Below, piece by piece: positions 53,734 through 63,532 of a stretch of 64,000 bases of DNA. The stretch is from Sphingobium sp. SYK-6 (lineage in GTDB: Bacteria > Pseudomonadota > Alphaproteobacteria > Sphingomonadales > Sphingomonadaceae), in contig NC_015976.1 in assembly GCF_000283515.1 (NCBI RefSeq), forward strand, positions 2,884,501 through 2,948,500. Direction: 5' to 3'. The first letter of the stretch is position 1. Each line of letters starts with the position of its first letter. The position numbers and the translations under genes were made by a program. The notes under the pieces were generated by a model, which was not told the origin of the DNA, did no database searches, and saw only the letters and a list, made by a program, of their open reading frames with translations.

Positions 53734-55058
53734 GGGGTCGGTCCTTTCGCGGGCGTGAAGATACGCGCAGCCTCCAGGTCGTCGCGCAGACGGCCGGATG
53801 CGAGCACCATGAGAATGGAAGCGATCACGACGCAGACGGTGGCCACGATCATCGAATAGCGCACGGCCTCGTCGCCATAGAGGCCGGCCCAGCGATCGTT
53901 CAGCCAGCCGATCGCCAGAGGGCCGATGATCTGCCCGACCATGTTGACGCAGAACAAAAAGATGGCGGCCGTCGTGGCGCGCATCGAGGGCGGGACGATG
54001 GCGACCATCGCTGCATAACTCGGGCCGAAATGCATGGCGCCGGCAAGCGAGGCGAGCCCAAGGCCAGTCAGGGCAATCGGCAAGTCGTCCGACAGCAGGA
54101 ACAATAGCTCCGCCGGCACCGAAATCGCTGCCCCGATGGCGGGGAGAAGAAGCAGCCAGCGCGGGTTCCTGCGCGCGGCCCAGCCGGCCAGCGCGCCGCC
54201 GCCGATCACGCCGACGATGCTCGAGAGCCCCCGGATCGGACCGAAGGCGGCCGCCGCCTCGCCTGGCGTCAGGCCGTGTACGCGCATCAGGAAGGTCGGC
54301 GTCCAGGTGATCATGGCATAGGTCGTGACGGCGAGGCAGGCGCCCGAGGCGCACATCAGGCCGAAGCTGCGCCGCGTGCGCAGCCAGGCCCAGACCGTGC
54401 CGAAGGACGGCGCGTCGGCCTTGCCGTCCTTGCCGAGGCGCTGCGGCTCTGGAACGGTCAGAAAGAGCAGGATGGCGATGACGATGCCGAAGGAGCCGGC
54501 CACGAAATAGGCCGAGCGCCAGCCATGATGCTGGGCAATATAGCCCGCGACGGGAAGCATGAGCAGCGCCGAGAGGCCCGACCCCGAGGTCATGATCGAG
54601 AGCGCCAACGGCCGGCCGCGCGGACCGAACCGGTCGGACAACATGGCCGTTGTGGGGGCGATGCCCGCCGCTTCCGCCGCGCCCATCAGAAAGCGCGTCA
54701 GGGCAAGTTGCGCGACATTGGTGACGGCGCCGGTCAGCACCGTCATCAGGCTCCAGGCCGCGCAACCGAGCGCGAGGATGTTCCGCCGGTTGCCGCGATC
54801 GGCCAGCCGCGCGATCGGCACGCCGAGGCCGGAATAGAGCAGCACGAAGGCGAAGCCGGTGATGAGGCCGAGCATCGTGTCCGAGATGTGCAGTTCCTGC
54901 TTGATGAGTGGCAGGACGATACTGAGGATGCTGCGATCCAGGAAGCTCAGCGCATAGATGATGGTCACGACGACCAGCGTGTAGATGGAGATCGGCGTCC
55001 AGTCGCCGCCTGGCTCCGCCCAGCCGGGCGGGGTTTGCTGAGCGGCCTCACCAGACAT
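53730..55058 (-). CDS. MFS transporter (spinster-like/aromatic compound type)
   Basis: A 12-helix major facilitator of 442 residues. FLDRSILSIVLPLIKQELHI is the first helix, with the motif A loop ARLADRGNRRN between helices 2 and 3. Many sphingomonad transporters of this type carry aromatic acids or hydrocarbons. ATG 55058 lies inside the upstream gene (11-nt overlap), ATG 55070 being an alternative. It probably moves substrate or product of the dioxygenase across the inner membrane. Confidence 0.9.
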   Translation of the reverse strand: MSGEAAQQTPPGWAEPGGDWTPISIYTLVVVTIIYALSFLDRSILSIVLPLIKQELHISDTMLGLITGFAFVLLYSGLGVPIARLADRGNRRNILALGCAAWSLMTVLTGAVTNVAQLALTRFLMGAAEAAGIAPTTAMLSDRFGPRGRPLALSIMTSGSGLSALLMLPVAGYIAQHHGWRSAYFVAGSFGIVIAILLFLTVPEPQRLGKDGKADAPSFGTVWAWLRTRRSFGLMCASGACLAVTTYAMITWTPTFLMRVHGLTPGEAAAAFGPIRGLSSIVGVIGGGALAGWAARRNPRWLLLLPAIGAAISVPAELLFLLSDDLPIALTGLGLASLAGAMHFGPSYAAMVAIVPPSMRATTAAIFLFCVNMVGQIIGPLAIGWLNDRWAGLYGDEAVRYSMIVATVCVVIASILMVLASGRLRDDLEAARIFTPAKGPTP

Positions 55059-56508
55059 TGAGTTGCGCATCGCTATACCACCGGGCATGGACCTGAACAT
55101 TGGCGCGGAAGGGCAGGATGACCCGGCCGACCGCACCATCCTCCGGATGGCGTGCATCCGCCACCACCAGTTCGGTGCGCATCTCGGCATAGTTGCTGGC
55201 GGTTCCGATCAGCCAGCCATCCCCTTCCTCGGCCTGATCAAGTCGCGGCACGAATGTCACCTCCTGCAGGGCGTGGGTTGGCCCAGCGTAGAAGGCGCGC
55301 ATCGTGCGGTCCTTCAGGTCGAACACGCCATAGCTGTTCGTCAGGCGCCGCGCGCCGGTGCCGAGGCGATCCCGGTCGACCGGCTTGGTCGGGTCGTTGA
55401 ACGAGGTATAGGCATAGCGCGTCTCGCGCCCCACGAACCGTTCGTCGACGCGTCCCAGATCGACCACGGCCAGATCCGGGAACAGGGCCTCCTCCCGCAC
55501 GCTGTCGTCGCCGGAACTGAGATCGAAGGTCAGCCGCCTGATCAGCGCCCGGCTCTTGAAGGGATCCCATCTGGAGCCATCCGCGAAGGGAAAGAACGGG
55601 AACGGATTGTCCTCGAACATCGGCGCATCGAGGATGACCTTGTCGCCTGTCGTCCAGGCATTGAACGTGTGGATGACAGCGCGGGTCGGCCCCTTGAACC
55701 AGCGCAGGTCCTTCGCCTCGCCATCGCGCGGGATGATGCCGTAATAGCTGGGCCTCGTCCCGTCCCAGTGCCAGTGGATCTTGCCCGCCTTGAGCCGCTC
55801 CAGATCGGTCACATAACCGAACACAGGGAAAATCACATGTTTCTCGGTGATCGCGAAATCATGGATCATGCTGACATAAGGCATTTTGAGCCGGGTCTCG
55901 CGCGTCACCGCGCCGGCGCGATCAATGGTATAGAGGAACACGTCGTTGGTCGCGGGGCCGGTCGCTTCATAGCCGAAGGTGACCATCTCGCCGGTCACCG
56001 GGTCGACCTTGGGATGGGCGGTGAAGGTCTGGCTGCGATAGCGCCCGCCGAAATCGTGGAAGCCCCTTGTTTCGAGCGTGACCGGGTCGATCTGCGTCGG
56101 CGGCGCGTCTTCCTTGAGTGCGAACAGGCGTCCGGCATTCACTTCGACATTGGTGTTGGCCACCGTATTGCGCCACGGCTCGTCGACATGACGGACCGAC
56201 GGATCGGTGTCGAAGGGATTGCGATAATAGCCGTAAAGCTGACGGTCGGCGGCGCGATTGTTGCGATACCGCTCCGTCTCGATCCAGCGGCCCTTATAGT
56301 CGACGCGGCCATTGCGGAACCGGAACCGGCTCACATAACCGTCCTGGCTGAAGGGCGAGTCATCCTTGTGCGCCGGTGGATAGGCCCAGTCGCCGCCGAC
56401 ACGGATGAAGGCGCCGTTCAGTCCGTCGGGGATGGTCCCCTCGATCTGGCAACGGGGCACTTCCGCCTCGAAACCCTGCGGGGCAAAAAAGTCTGATGTT
56501 TGGGACAT
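55048..56508 (-). CDS. Carotenoid cleavage oxygenase family dioxygenase (lignostilbene dioxygenase-like)
   Basis: The enzyme is a non-heme iron dioxygenase that splits a C=C bond of stilbenes or apocarotenoids. The four iron-binding His are in TAHPKVD, MIHDFAIT, VIHTFNAW and VQVHARWYS. The family start IEGTIPDGLNGAFIRVGGDW is present. The start is unclear: ATG 56508 gives 486 residues and begins 8 residues before the conserved core; a TTG at 56580 overlaps the upstream stop (TTGA) and would add 24 residues. The operon context fits an aromatic degradation role. Confidence 0.9.
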   Translation of the reverse strand: MSQTSDFFAPQGFEAEVPRCQIEGTIPDGLNGAFIRVGGDWAYPPAHKDDSPFSQDGYVSRFRFRNGRVDYKGRWIETERYRNNRAADRQLYGYYRNPFDTDPSVRHVDEPWRNTVANTNVEVNAGRLFALKEDAPPTQIDPVTLETRGFHDFGGRYRSQTFTAHPKVDPVTGEMVTFGYEATGPATNDVFLYTIDRAGAVTRETRLKMPYVSMIHDFAITEKHVIFPVFGYVTDLERLKAGKIHWHWDGTRPSYYGIIPRDGEAKDLRWFKGPTRAVIHTFNAWTTGDKVILDAPMFEDNPFPFFPFADGSRWDPFKSRALIRRLTFDLSSGDDSVREEALFPDLAVVDLGRVDERFVGRETRYAYTSFNDPTKPVDRDRLGTGARRLTNSYGVFDLKDRTMRAFYAGPTHALQEVTFVPRLDQAEEGDGWLIGTASNYAEMRTELVVADARHPEDGAVGRVILPFRANVQVHARWYSDAQLNVW

Positions 56509-56576
56509 TTTGGGAATGACTCTCGATCCGGCAGCTGGGTTGGAGGAAAGGTAGGGATGATGGGCAAAAGGCTGGT

Positions 56577-58094
56577 TCAACTGGGATAGCGGGTGGCGCG
56601 CGAAAGAAGCGCCGCGAAGGAGGCCATGTCGCGCTCCTTCTCGACCTCCCCGATCCGCTGGCGCAGTTCATCGGCCAGGCCCTTCGGGACGTTTCCGGCA
56701 AACGCCACCTGCTGGTAGAATTTGCGCTCCACCTCCTCGACGGTGCTGCCCCCGTAACGGCGGGGCCGGCCGATCAGCCTTTCGGTCAACACGGTGCCAT
56801 CCCGGCGTCGAACACCGAGCCGGATTCCCGTCTCGCCCGCCGGGAGCTGGGTCAGCGTCGTGCGCTCGATGAGGCTGACCAGGGCCGGATCGGCAATCGC
56901 CGGGAGGGCATAATCTTCCTGCCGCAGATCGCCGCGCAGCAGCGCGGTCGCACAGGCAAAGGCCAGGCTGAAATTAGTCTGCGAATGCAGCGACGGCCCG
57001 GAGCGCAACGGCTTGGAAATGAACAGCCCAAGGATACGGGGCTCGACCTCGATCGTCACGGAGTCGATCGTCGCGAGATCGAGCTTTTCCCGCGCGCGGA
57101 GGGTCAGCGCGCTTTCGATCGCCGGGTGTGTGGCCGCGCAGGATGGCCAGGGCTTGAAGTAGATCTCCCCATTCCATTCCCGCCCGAGCCCGCCGGTCAG
57201 CAGATCGGGCCGGGCACAACCCGCCGTGAACTGCGCATAGAAGCCGCACGGCGAGAGCAACGGATCGGTCATGCCGCTCCAGCCAATTTCGGCGAACCGC
57301 GCCGCCAGGATGCCGTTGCGCGCTGCCGTGCCTTGCAGGATCTTCCAGCTATTGGCGCCATCCCAGACATTCTGAACCGTGCCGCCGATCTGATCGGCCG
57401 CGATGCCGAGCGCCTGCCGCGCCTTTTCCGGCGAGAGCTTTCTCGAATGCGCGGCGATTGCGGCGGCTGCCATGGTGACATGGAGCGGGACGCCGTCCCA
57501 GCCGTCATTGAAATCGAGGCCCGACGCCGCGATGGACCGGGCGGCGAGATCGTCGCCGAGCGCGAGCGATGTCAGGAACGCCTTGCCATCAGACTTGGCC
57601 GCTTCCGCGAGCGCCAGCGCCGTCATGACGGTCGTCGGCGCATTGTGGGAGGGTGAGATGACATCCCGCACCTTCACCGTCATGACCTCGAAGTCGAACG
57701 CGCGCGCGAGCATTGCATTGGCCATTGCCGCATCGGGAACCGACGCCTTGCGATCAAGGCCGAAGACGGTCGCGTCGCCCCCGCTGTCGCTGGCGAGCAG
57801 CTCGGACATCGATCTTTGATTTTCGCCGCGCAGGCCGCCAATGGCGCAGCCGATGACATCGAGAAGCCGCAGCTTGGTGCGTTCGCGGGCGCCGGCGTCC
57901 AACTGGTCGAAGTGGGCGGACGCGACATGATTTGCGATGACCGCGCTGAGGCCGCCATCCTCGCGGCTGGGCGCGGGCTTCTGTCGCGCGGCCCGGGTGG
58001 GCGCCGGCGCCGGGGGCGGCGTCGATGCGGCCAGCGTGGCGGCCGGCAGCGCCAGAGCTGCGCCGGCCAGGACGGTGCGGCGGCCGAGCGCCAT
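56577..58094 (-). CDS. MmgE/PrpD family protein with export signal
   Basis: The family includes 2-methylcitrate dehydratase. The blocks RTKLRLLDVIGCAIGGLRGE, DFEVMTVKVRDVISPSHNAP and VWDGANSWKILQGTAARNGI (normally KAxxxGxAARxG) are present. Unusually for this cytoplasmic family, it begins MALGRRTVLAGAALALPAAT followed by LAAS, a Tat- or Sec-type signal, and a Pro/Ala-rich linker. It lies 4 nt after the TBDT stop, with an alternative ATG at 58112. The reaction is unknown; a periplasmic hydratase/dehydratase step on the imported substrate is possible. Confidence 0.85.
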   Translation of the reverse strand: MALGRRTVLAGAALALPAATLAASTPPPAPAPTRAARQKPAPSREDGGLSAVIANHVASAHFDQLDAGARERTKLRLLDVIGCAIGGLRGENQRSMSELLASDSGGDATVFGLDRKASVPDAAMANAMLARAFDFEVMTVKVRDVISPSHNAPTTVMTALALAEAAKSDGKAFLTSLALGDDLAARSIAASGLDFNDGWDGVPLHVTMAAAAIAAHSRKLSPEKARQALGIAADQIGGTVQNVWDGANSWKILQGTAARNGILAARFAEIGWSGMTDPLLSPCGFYAQFTAGCARPDLLTGGLGREWNGEIYFKPWPSCAATHPAIESALTLRAREKLDLATIDSVTIEVEPRILGLFISKPLRSGPSLHSQTNFSLAFACATALLRGDLRQEDYALPAIADPALVSLIERTTLTQLPAGETGIRLGVRRRDGTVLTERLIGRPRRYGGSTVEEVERKFYQQVAFAGNVPKGLADELRQRIGEVEKERDMASFAALLSRATRYPS

Positions 58095-58098
58095 GCGA

Positions 58099-60921
58099 TC
58101 AGAAGCGGACATTGACGCCCACCGTGAAGGTGCGACCGATCGTGTCATAATAGATTCCGTTCGTCAGCGTGAAGACCGTTGTCGATGGCAGGGCCGGCGG
58201 CGGGGTGTTGAACAGGTTGTTCACGCCCGCGAACAGCCGGAACCTCTCCCCCACCTCCTGGCTCGCCTGCAGGTTGAGATATTGATAGGCCGGGACATGG
58301 TTGTTGTTGATCGACGTCGCGGCATTCAGGTTTGCCGTATTGTCGATATTGCCCGCCGAGATCGTGGTGACCTGCCCGGTCAGCGAGAAGCCGCCGCCCT
58401 GATAGGTGAGAGACGTGTTCGACCGGAAACGCGGCAGGCCGGCCGGGCTGTTGTCCTTCACATAGTCGATCGTCGCCGAGCCGTTGCCAAGGTTGCTGTA
58501 ATAGTGGAAGACATAGGTCCCGCTGAAGCTCAGCGTGAGCGACCCGTTCCAACCATCCCTGATGTCACTGAGCGCCAAACGATAGCTGCCGGCAATGTCC
58601 AGTCCGTTGGTGCGCAGCGACGCGGCGTTGAGATAGCGGGCATTATAGGCCGTCGGCGTCGTCCCCGCGAAGGTGAAGAGCGAGCAGAAATAGGTCTGCC
58701 CCGCCGAGCACAGATTGCCCGCGACCGTGCCCGACACCGTCGTCACGGCATCCTTCAGATCAATATTATAATAGTCGATCGAGAGGGTGAAGCGCGGCGC
58801 GAAGCTCGGATTGATCACGGCGCCGATCGTCAGCGTGTCGGCCTTTTCCGGCCGTAGCGCCGCATTGCCGATCGTAGCGTTTTGCGGGATCAGCGCTGCG
58901 GTCACGCCATTGACGGTCGCCGAGAGATTGGTGACCGCACCGGCGGAGAACAGCTCGAAGATGGCGGGCGCGCGGATATCGCGCGAACGGGTGGCGCGAA
59001 AACGAAGGCCGTCAAACGGTTCCCACACCGCCCCGCCCTTCCAGGTCGTCTGGGTGCCGGCTGTGCTGTAGTCGGCAACGCGCAGAGCGCCGTTCAAGTC
59101 CAGCGAGCGCAGGCCGGGCAGATTCCGGGCGAGCGGGACGATCGCCTCGAGATAGCCTTCCTTGACATTGAACCGGCCGCTATAGGGCGCCGCGTTCGAC
59201 GTTTCATAGAGCCCGGCTGCGGCGACGGCATCGGCACCGACCACTTCCTTCTCGCGGCGATATTCCGCACCGAGCGCGACCGAGACCGGCCCGGCCCAGC
59301 TCGAAAAGGGCGTGCCGCGCAGGTTGGCCGCGGCCGTCACCTGATCATATTTGGCGGTCGCGACCGAACGATCCAGAATATAGTCGATAGCAGCGGCAGA
59401 CGGCGTACCGTTGCCGAACAGATTGATGGGCACGCAGCCGGCGGCATTGGCATTGAAGGACGGACCCGGCAGCGTCGCGCGGCAAACGATGTCATTGCCC
59501 GATTGCACCGCATCCGTCGCAAAGCGGAACTTGGTGAGATTACGGTTATTGAGAACCGTCTGCCGATAGTCATTCTCGGCCCAGGTAACATGCGCATCCC
59601 ATGACCAGCCGCCGCCGAGCTTGCCCGAGGCCCCGGCCATTAGGCGCGGAGTGCGATTGGTGACGTGGACCTTGAACAGGCCGATATCATAATCGAGACG
59701 CGAGATGGTGAAGCTCGGCAGGGCGCCCATCGCGCTGCGCACGACCGCCGGAATATAGGGATTGCTGGCGAGGATGGTCACTGCCGCATCACGCGGCGGC
59801 AGCGCCGTCATCTGCGCGCGCGTCTCGGAATAGGAGGCCTCGGCCTTCAGGGTCAGCGCGTCGCTGAACTCATATTCGGCATGGAGATAGGGATTGAAGC
59901 GCTCGATCCCGGGCGCCAGCGAGACACCGCGCGCCAGCGACTGGCCCTGGCCGCCGATCTGGAGGGAGGCATTGCGAATGCCTCCCCCGTCGAAGGGCGC
60001 CACGGTCGTCGCCGATGTGAACTCGTAATTGCGCAGGGAGAAGGTCGCTGGGCCGGTGATGAGTCCCCCGAGCGACGAGCCTGCGTGGACGTTGGTGGCG
60101 ATGATGTTCGCGGGCTGCCCATTGGTCGCAAAGGCAGGATTGGCGACGCGGCCATATTCATTGGCACCCCAGGGCCGCGTGTAAATGTCCCCGACTTCGT
60201 CGTTCTTCACATAGTCGATGCCGGCGACGATATGACCACCCTCACCGAACGCGGCCCCGCCCAGAGCCGCAAGGCGATAATTGCCGGCGTCGCCATATTT
60301 GCTGACGCCGGCCTGAGCGCGCAGCTCCAGCCCGGTGAACCGGTTTTTGAGGATGATGTTGACGACGCCCGCCACCGCATCCGAGCCCCACTGCGCCGAG
60401 GCACCGCCGGTCACGACCTCGACACGTTCTACCATGAGCGTCGGGATGGTGTTGAGATCCGGCGCGCTCGGCGTCGTGCCCGTGCCATTACTGGCGGGAG
60501 CCAGTGGAGGAACACGCGCGCCGTTGACCAGAACCAATGTACGCGCGGCGCCCAGGCCACGCAGATCGGCGGTTGAGGCGCCGGGGGTCTGGGTGCGAAT
60601 GGCATTCGCGCTCGGGCTGGTGGTCGCCCGGAAGGCGGGCTGTTCGTTCAGTAACTGAGCGACGTTGGTCACCTGGCGATTGTCAATCGCATCCGAGCCA
60701 AGAACGTTGGTCGGTGTCGGTGCGTCAGCTCCGTGGGGAGCAGCGCGCGAGGCGGTCACGATAATGTCTGCTGCCGTGGCTTGGCTGCTGATCTCGGCTT
60801 GCTCGACCTGAGGTGTGATCTGCGCCAGCGCTGCACTCGGCAGTGTGAGAGCGCTTGCCGCCGAACTCATGAGCAGCGTCCTTCGCAGGCGTCGTGCGCC
60901 CCGACAGAAAAATTCCGTCAT
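58099..60921 (-). CDS. TonB-dependent receptor (catabolic operon)
   Basis: A 940-residue outer-membrane importer. A signal peptide ([19 protein letters not shown]) is followed by the TonB-box-like DIIVTASR, the plug (TADLRGLGAARTLVLVNGAR ... LNTIPTLMVERVEVVTGGAS ... AVAGVVNIILKN) and a 22-strand-type barrel that ends with Phe (TVGVNVRF). There is no STN domain, so it does not signal by itself. It begins the six-gene operon, implying that the compound cleaved by the dioxygenase is taken up through it. ATG 60921 has GAGAGGGAAG directly upstream. Confidence 0.93.
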   Translation of the reverse strand: MTEFFCRGARRLRRTLLMSSAASALTLPSAALAQITPQVEQAEISSQATAADIIVTASRAAPHGADAPTPTNVLGSDAIDNRQVTNVAQLLNEQPAFRATTSPSANAIRTQTPGASTADLRGLGAARTLVLVNGARVPPLAPASNGTGTTPSAPDLNTIPTLMVERVEVVTGGASAQWGSDAVAGVVNIILKNRFTGLELRAQAGVSKYGDAGNYRLAALGGAAFGEGGHIVAGIDYVKNDEVGDIYTRPWGANEYGRVANPAFATNGQPANIIATNVHAGSSLGGLITGPATFSLRNYEFTSATTVAPFDGGGIRNASLQIGGQGQSLARGVSLAPGIERFNPYLHAEYEFSDALTLKAEASYSETRAQMTALPPRDAAVTILASNPYIPAVVRSAMGALPSFTISRLDYDIGLFKVHVTNRTPRLMAGASGKLGGGWSWDAHVTWAENDYRQTVLNNRNLTKFRFATDAVQSGNDIVCRATLPGPSFNANAAGCVPINLFGNGTPSAAAIDYILDRSVATAKYDQVTAAANLRGTPFSSWAGPVSVALGAEYRREKEVVGADAVAAAGLYETSNAAPYSGRFNVKEGYLEAIVPLARNLPGLRSLDLNGALRVADYSTAGTQTTWKGGAVWEPFDGLRFRATRSRDIRAPAIFELFSAGAVTNLSATVNGVTAALIPQNATIGNAALRPEKADTLTIGAVINPSFAPRFTLSIDYYNIDLKDAVTTVSGTVAGNLCSAGQTYFCSLFTFAGTTPTAYNARYLNAASLRTNGLDIAGSYRLALSDIRDGWNGSLTLSFSGTYVFHYYSNLGNGSATIDYVKDNSPAGLPRFRSNTSLTYQGGGFSLTGQVTTISAGNIDNTANLNAATSINNNHVPAYQYLNLQASQEVGERFRLFAGVNNLFNTPPPALPSTTVFTLTNGIYYDTIGRTFTVGVNVRF

Positions 60922-60947
60922 CTTCCCTCTCCATATGATTCTTATTT

Positions 60948-60990
60948 AGTTCTTGAGGAAGAACTATTCTGAAAAAAGCACTTCTGTCAA
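60948..60990 (-). promoter_or_regulatory. Promoter and operator of the TBDT operon
   Basis: TTGACA (60990-60985) and ATAGTT (60967-60962) with a 17-nt spacer form a candidate promoter. The -10 lies at the edge of a perfect 7+7 palindrome AGTTCTT-CCTC-AAGAACT (60965-60948), a position where a bound protein would block or modulate transcription. The LysR gene lies 80 nt upstream. Confidence 0.5.
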
Positions 60991-61047
60991 CAGGGAGCGG
61001 TATTGGGCGAACGAGAGAAGGGTGGCTCTACGGCCATCATCGCACCG

Positions 61048-61995
61048 CTAAGCTACGCTGGGGCGGGGGCCGTCCATCCCATCAGTCAGCTTCACCGAGC
61101 TTTCAAGCAGCCCTGCTTGCTCGAAGTGCTTCTTTGAACAGTTCGAAGGCCGTCGTTCCCCTTCGATCGGGTAATAGAGGTGGTAGCCGGAGAAACGCTC
61201 GCACCACGGTTCCAGCAGGCATGCGAGGCGGCCATCGGCAATCGGTGACCCCACCAGATCCTCCAGAATATAGAGAATGCCGAAGCCCTCCAGTGCGGCA
61301 GCCACCAGCAGGTCGGCATCGTTGAACACTGGCCCGCGTCCCGGCGCGACCGTCATCGCATGACCGTCGCGCTGGAACGACCAGGGAGACGGATCCCCAT
61401 GGGCATCGCGATAGGTGATGCAGCGATGCGCCGTGAGGTCGGCGGGTTCCATCGGCGCCGAATGGCCGCGCAGATAGCCTGGCGCGGCCACCACCGCGAC
61501 GCGAAGCGGCGGCCCGACTGCCAGCGCAATCATGTCCTTCTCCAAATGCTCGCCAAGTCGGATGCCCGCATCGTAGCGACCCGCCACGATGTCGGTCATT
61601 CCGTTCTCCACGCAGACCTTCACGTCGATGCCGGGGTGACTGTGTATGAAGGACGGAAGCATCGGCCATAGCAAGGTCTCCGCGGCGTGTTTGTCCGTCG
61701 TGATCCGGACGGTGCCAATCGCCGCGCCGCTTGCACGGGACAGCGTCTCGATCGCAGCATCCAACCCAGCCAGTGCTGGCGATAAAGTGGCGAGTAGGCG
61801 CTCCCCAGCCGCGGTTGGGGCGACGCTGCGCGTCGTGCGGGCAAGCAGGCGGAACCCGAGTTGGTCCTCCAGCCGCTTCATGGTCTGGCTCAATGCCGAC
61901 TGCGTGACCCCCAGCCGCTTCGCGGCACGCGTAAAGCTCCGGTCGGCGGCAATCGCAGCAAAAACGGCGAGGTTACCGAGCCGATCCGGATGCAT
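61048..61995 (-). CDS. LysR-family regulator with altered C-terminus
   Basis: The DNA-binding domain LAVFAAIAADRSFTRAAKRL, then GVTQSALSQTMKRLEDQLGF is typical, followed by an effector domain through GYHLYYPIEGE. Normal LysR proteins of this group end with YYPxRRxxxxAFxLFxExLR. Here that ending exists in another frame just after (GTTAFELFKEALRASRAA-stop), and the called frame instead reads RPSNCSKKHFEQAGLL and on. So a 1-nt indel near 61160-61170 probably changed the last 30 or so residues. It precedes the TBDT operon in the same direction. Confidence 0.85.
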   Translation of the reverse strand: MHPDRLGNLAVFAAIAADRSFTRAAKRLGVTQSALSQTMKRLEDQLGFRLLARTTRSVAPTAAGERLLATLSPALAGLDAAIETLSRASGAAIGTVRITTDKHAAETLLWPMLPSFIHSHPGIDVKVCVENGMTDIVAGRYDAGIRLGEHLEKDMIALAVGPPLRVAVVAAPGYLRGHSAPMEPADLTAHRCITYRDAHGDPSPWSFQRDGHAMTVAPGRGPVFNDADLLVAAALEGFGILYILEDLVGSPIADGRLACLLEPWCERFSGYHLYYPIEGERRPSNCSKKHFEQAGLLESSVKLTDGMDGPRPSVA

Positions 61996-62038
61996 TGATG
62001 ATCCATCAAGCCGTTGATCAAGTCAGATAGTCTGGCGA

Positions 62039-63532
62039 TCACGCTACTTGAATCATCGTCGGCACGATCTTGCGCCAGCGGAAAGAGATCGCAAGCAATC
62101 CCAGGCCGATCAGGCAAATGGAAGCATCGACGATCAGGGCCATGCCGTCATCGACGCCGAGCACGATAGAATGCCACACCGCAAGGGCGATCAGCAACGC
62201 GCCTGTTCCGGCTCGGCCGATCCGCGTCAGACTGGTGGGCGAGAGGACAGGCGATGCGCCGAGCGAGGCGAGGCTGATCCCGGCCCAAATCGAGATTGGT
62301 AAGGTGACTGCAGGGGTGAACAACGCTGCCGACGCCGCCCCGGCCAATGCGAGCGGCTGCCCCCAGACGGTCGCGGCCCAGACGCGTTCCCAGCCTGGCA
62401 CCGGCCTGCCCTTGTCGCGTCGTCGCGCCAGCCAGATGTTGACGCCGCCAGCTGCCAGATAAGTGAGGCCAAGCCCCAGCAACGCATAGGCAATCTTGAC
62501 GATGCCGCCGCCGAACCAGCCAAAATGCAGCGGACCAAGCGACCCTAGAATCTGCTGGCCCACATTGTTCTGCGCTGCTTTCTGCTCGTAATAAAGCCTC
62601 CCGGCGCGATCGAAGGCGTAGACATCGCTGCTGGCGATGCGGGATGTGTCGCTTTCCACCTCGAACATGGCGGCCGCGCCCTGCTCGGTCGGATGTTCGG
62701 CAATGAGATAGCTAATGCGCGCGCCCTGCGCCTGTTCGGCCACGCTGGCAAACAGCGGTCGCAGATCGATCGGCGGGGCAGGACGCTTGTCTTCTGCCGG
62801 ATGGGGCGGCGTGAAGATGGCATAGACCTTGGCGGTATCGCCCTGAAACACGGCAAGGCCGATCGCGCCGATAATGACCGTGCTGAGGCCAAGCAATGCG
62901 CCGGTCAGCGAGACGGTGAGGTGGAAAGGGAGTGCCCACACGCCGAGGCGATTGTGCAGATCGGCTTCCTGCAGTCGCCGCGATCCCCCGAGCCGCAGAT
63001 GGAAAGCATCGCGGAAGATACGCGGATGAGCCAGCAATCCGGAAATCAATGAGGAGAGCAGTGCAACGCCGCTCAGCCCGACGATGAAGATACCCCTGCT
63101 CTGCGGCAAGTGCAGGTTGATGTGCAGGCGCGTCAGGAAATGCGTCCAGCTTTCGCGCAATTCCCCGGTGATGCGTCCCGCGCTGTCGACGATCCAGGTG
63201 GTCCGCGTGCCATCTTCGGTATCGACCCGCAGGGTGGGCCAGGGCCGCTCCTCGCTGGGCATCAGGATGAAGACGTGCTCGACAGCCCCTTCCGTGCGCG
63301 CCATCGCTTCGCGATAGGCCGCCTGAGCGGCTTCGCCGGAGAGGCGCTCCATGCGCTCGGCGCCCGGATTCTCCCAACGATAGAATTCGTTGGCGAACAC
63401 GGCGATCGCTCCGGTGAGGCAGACCAGATAAAGAAGTGCGGCGAAGGCGAGGCCCAGGCCACTATGACCCTTGAGTACCGCGCGCACGAGATCAGGCGAC
63501 GGGAAGGATGCCCGCTTTTTCGTCTTCATCAT
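62039..63532 (-). CDS. PepSY-associated membrane protein
   Basis: The 497-residue protein starts MMKTKKRASF and has a first helix GLGLAFAALLYLVCLTGAIA, a periplasmic PepSY-like domain, RLHINLHLPQSRGIFIVGLS, and several further helices, with the conserved His in SLGPLHFGWFGG. PepSY_TM proteins occur next to siderophore and heme TBDTs and are thought to reduce or move iron chelates. The start overlaps the upstream gene stop (ATGA). Confidence 0.88.
   Translation of the reverse strand: MMKTKKRASFPSPDLVRAVLKGHSGLGLAFAALLYLVCLTGAIAVFANEFYRWENPGAERMERLSGEAAQAAYREAMARTEGAVEHVFILMPSEERPWPTLRVDTEDGTRTTWIVDSAGRITGELRESWTHFLTRLHINLHLPQSRGIFIVGLSGVALLSSLISGLLAHPRIFRDAFHLRLGGSRRLQEADLHNRLGVWALPFHLTVSLTGALLGLSTVIIGAIGLAVFQGDTAKVYAIFTPPHPAEDKRPAPPIDLRPLFASVAEQAQGARISYLIAEHPTEQGAAAMFEVESDTSRIASSDVYAFDRAGRLYYEQKAAQNNVGQQILGSLGPLHFGWFGGGIVKIAYALLGLGLTYLAAGGVNIWLARRRDKGRPVPGWERVWAATVWGQPLALAGAASAALFTPAVTLPISIWAGISLASLGASPVLSPTSLTRIGRAGTGALLIALAVWHSIVLGVDDGMALIVDASICLIGLGLLAISFRWRKIVPTMIQVA

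Noticed and set aside
55063..56496. 477-codon plus-strand frame opposite the carotenoid oxygenase gene
   Set aside because: It is a shadow of the true gene; the iron-binding His and family blocks are all on the minus strand.
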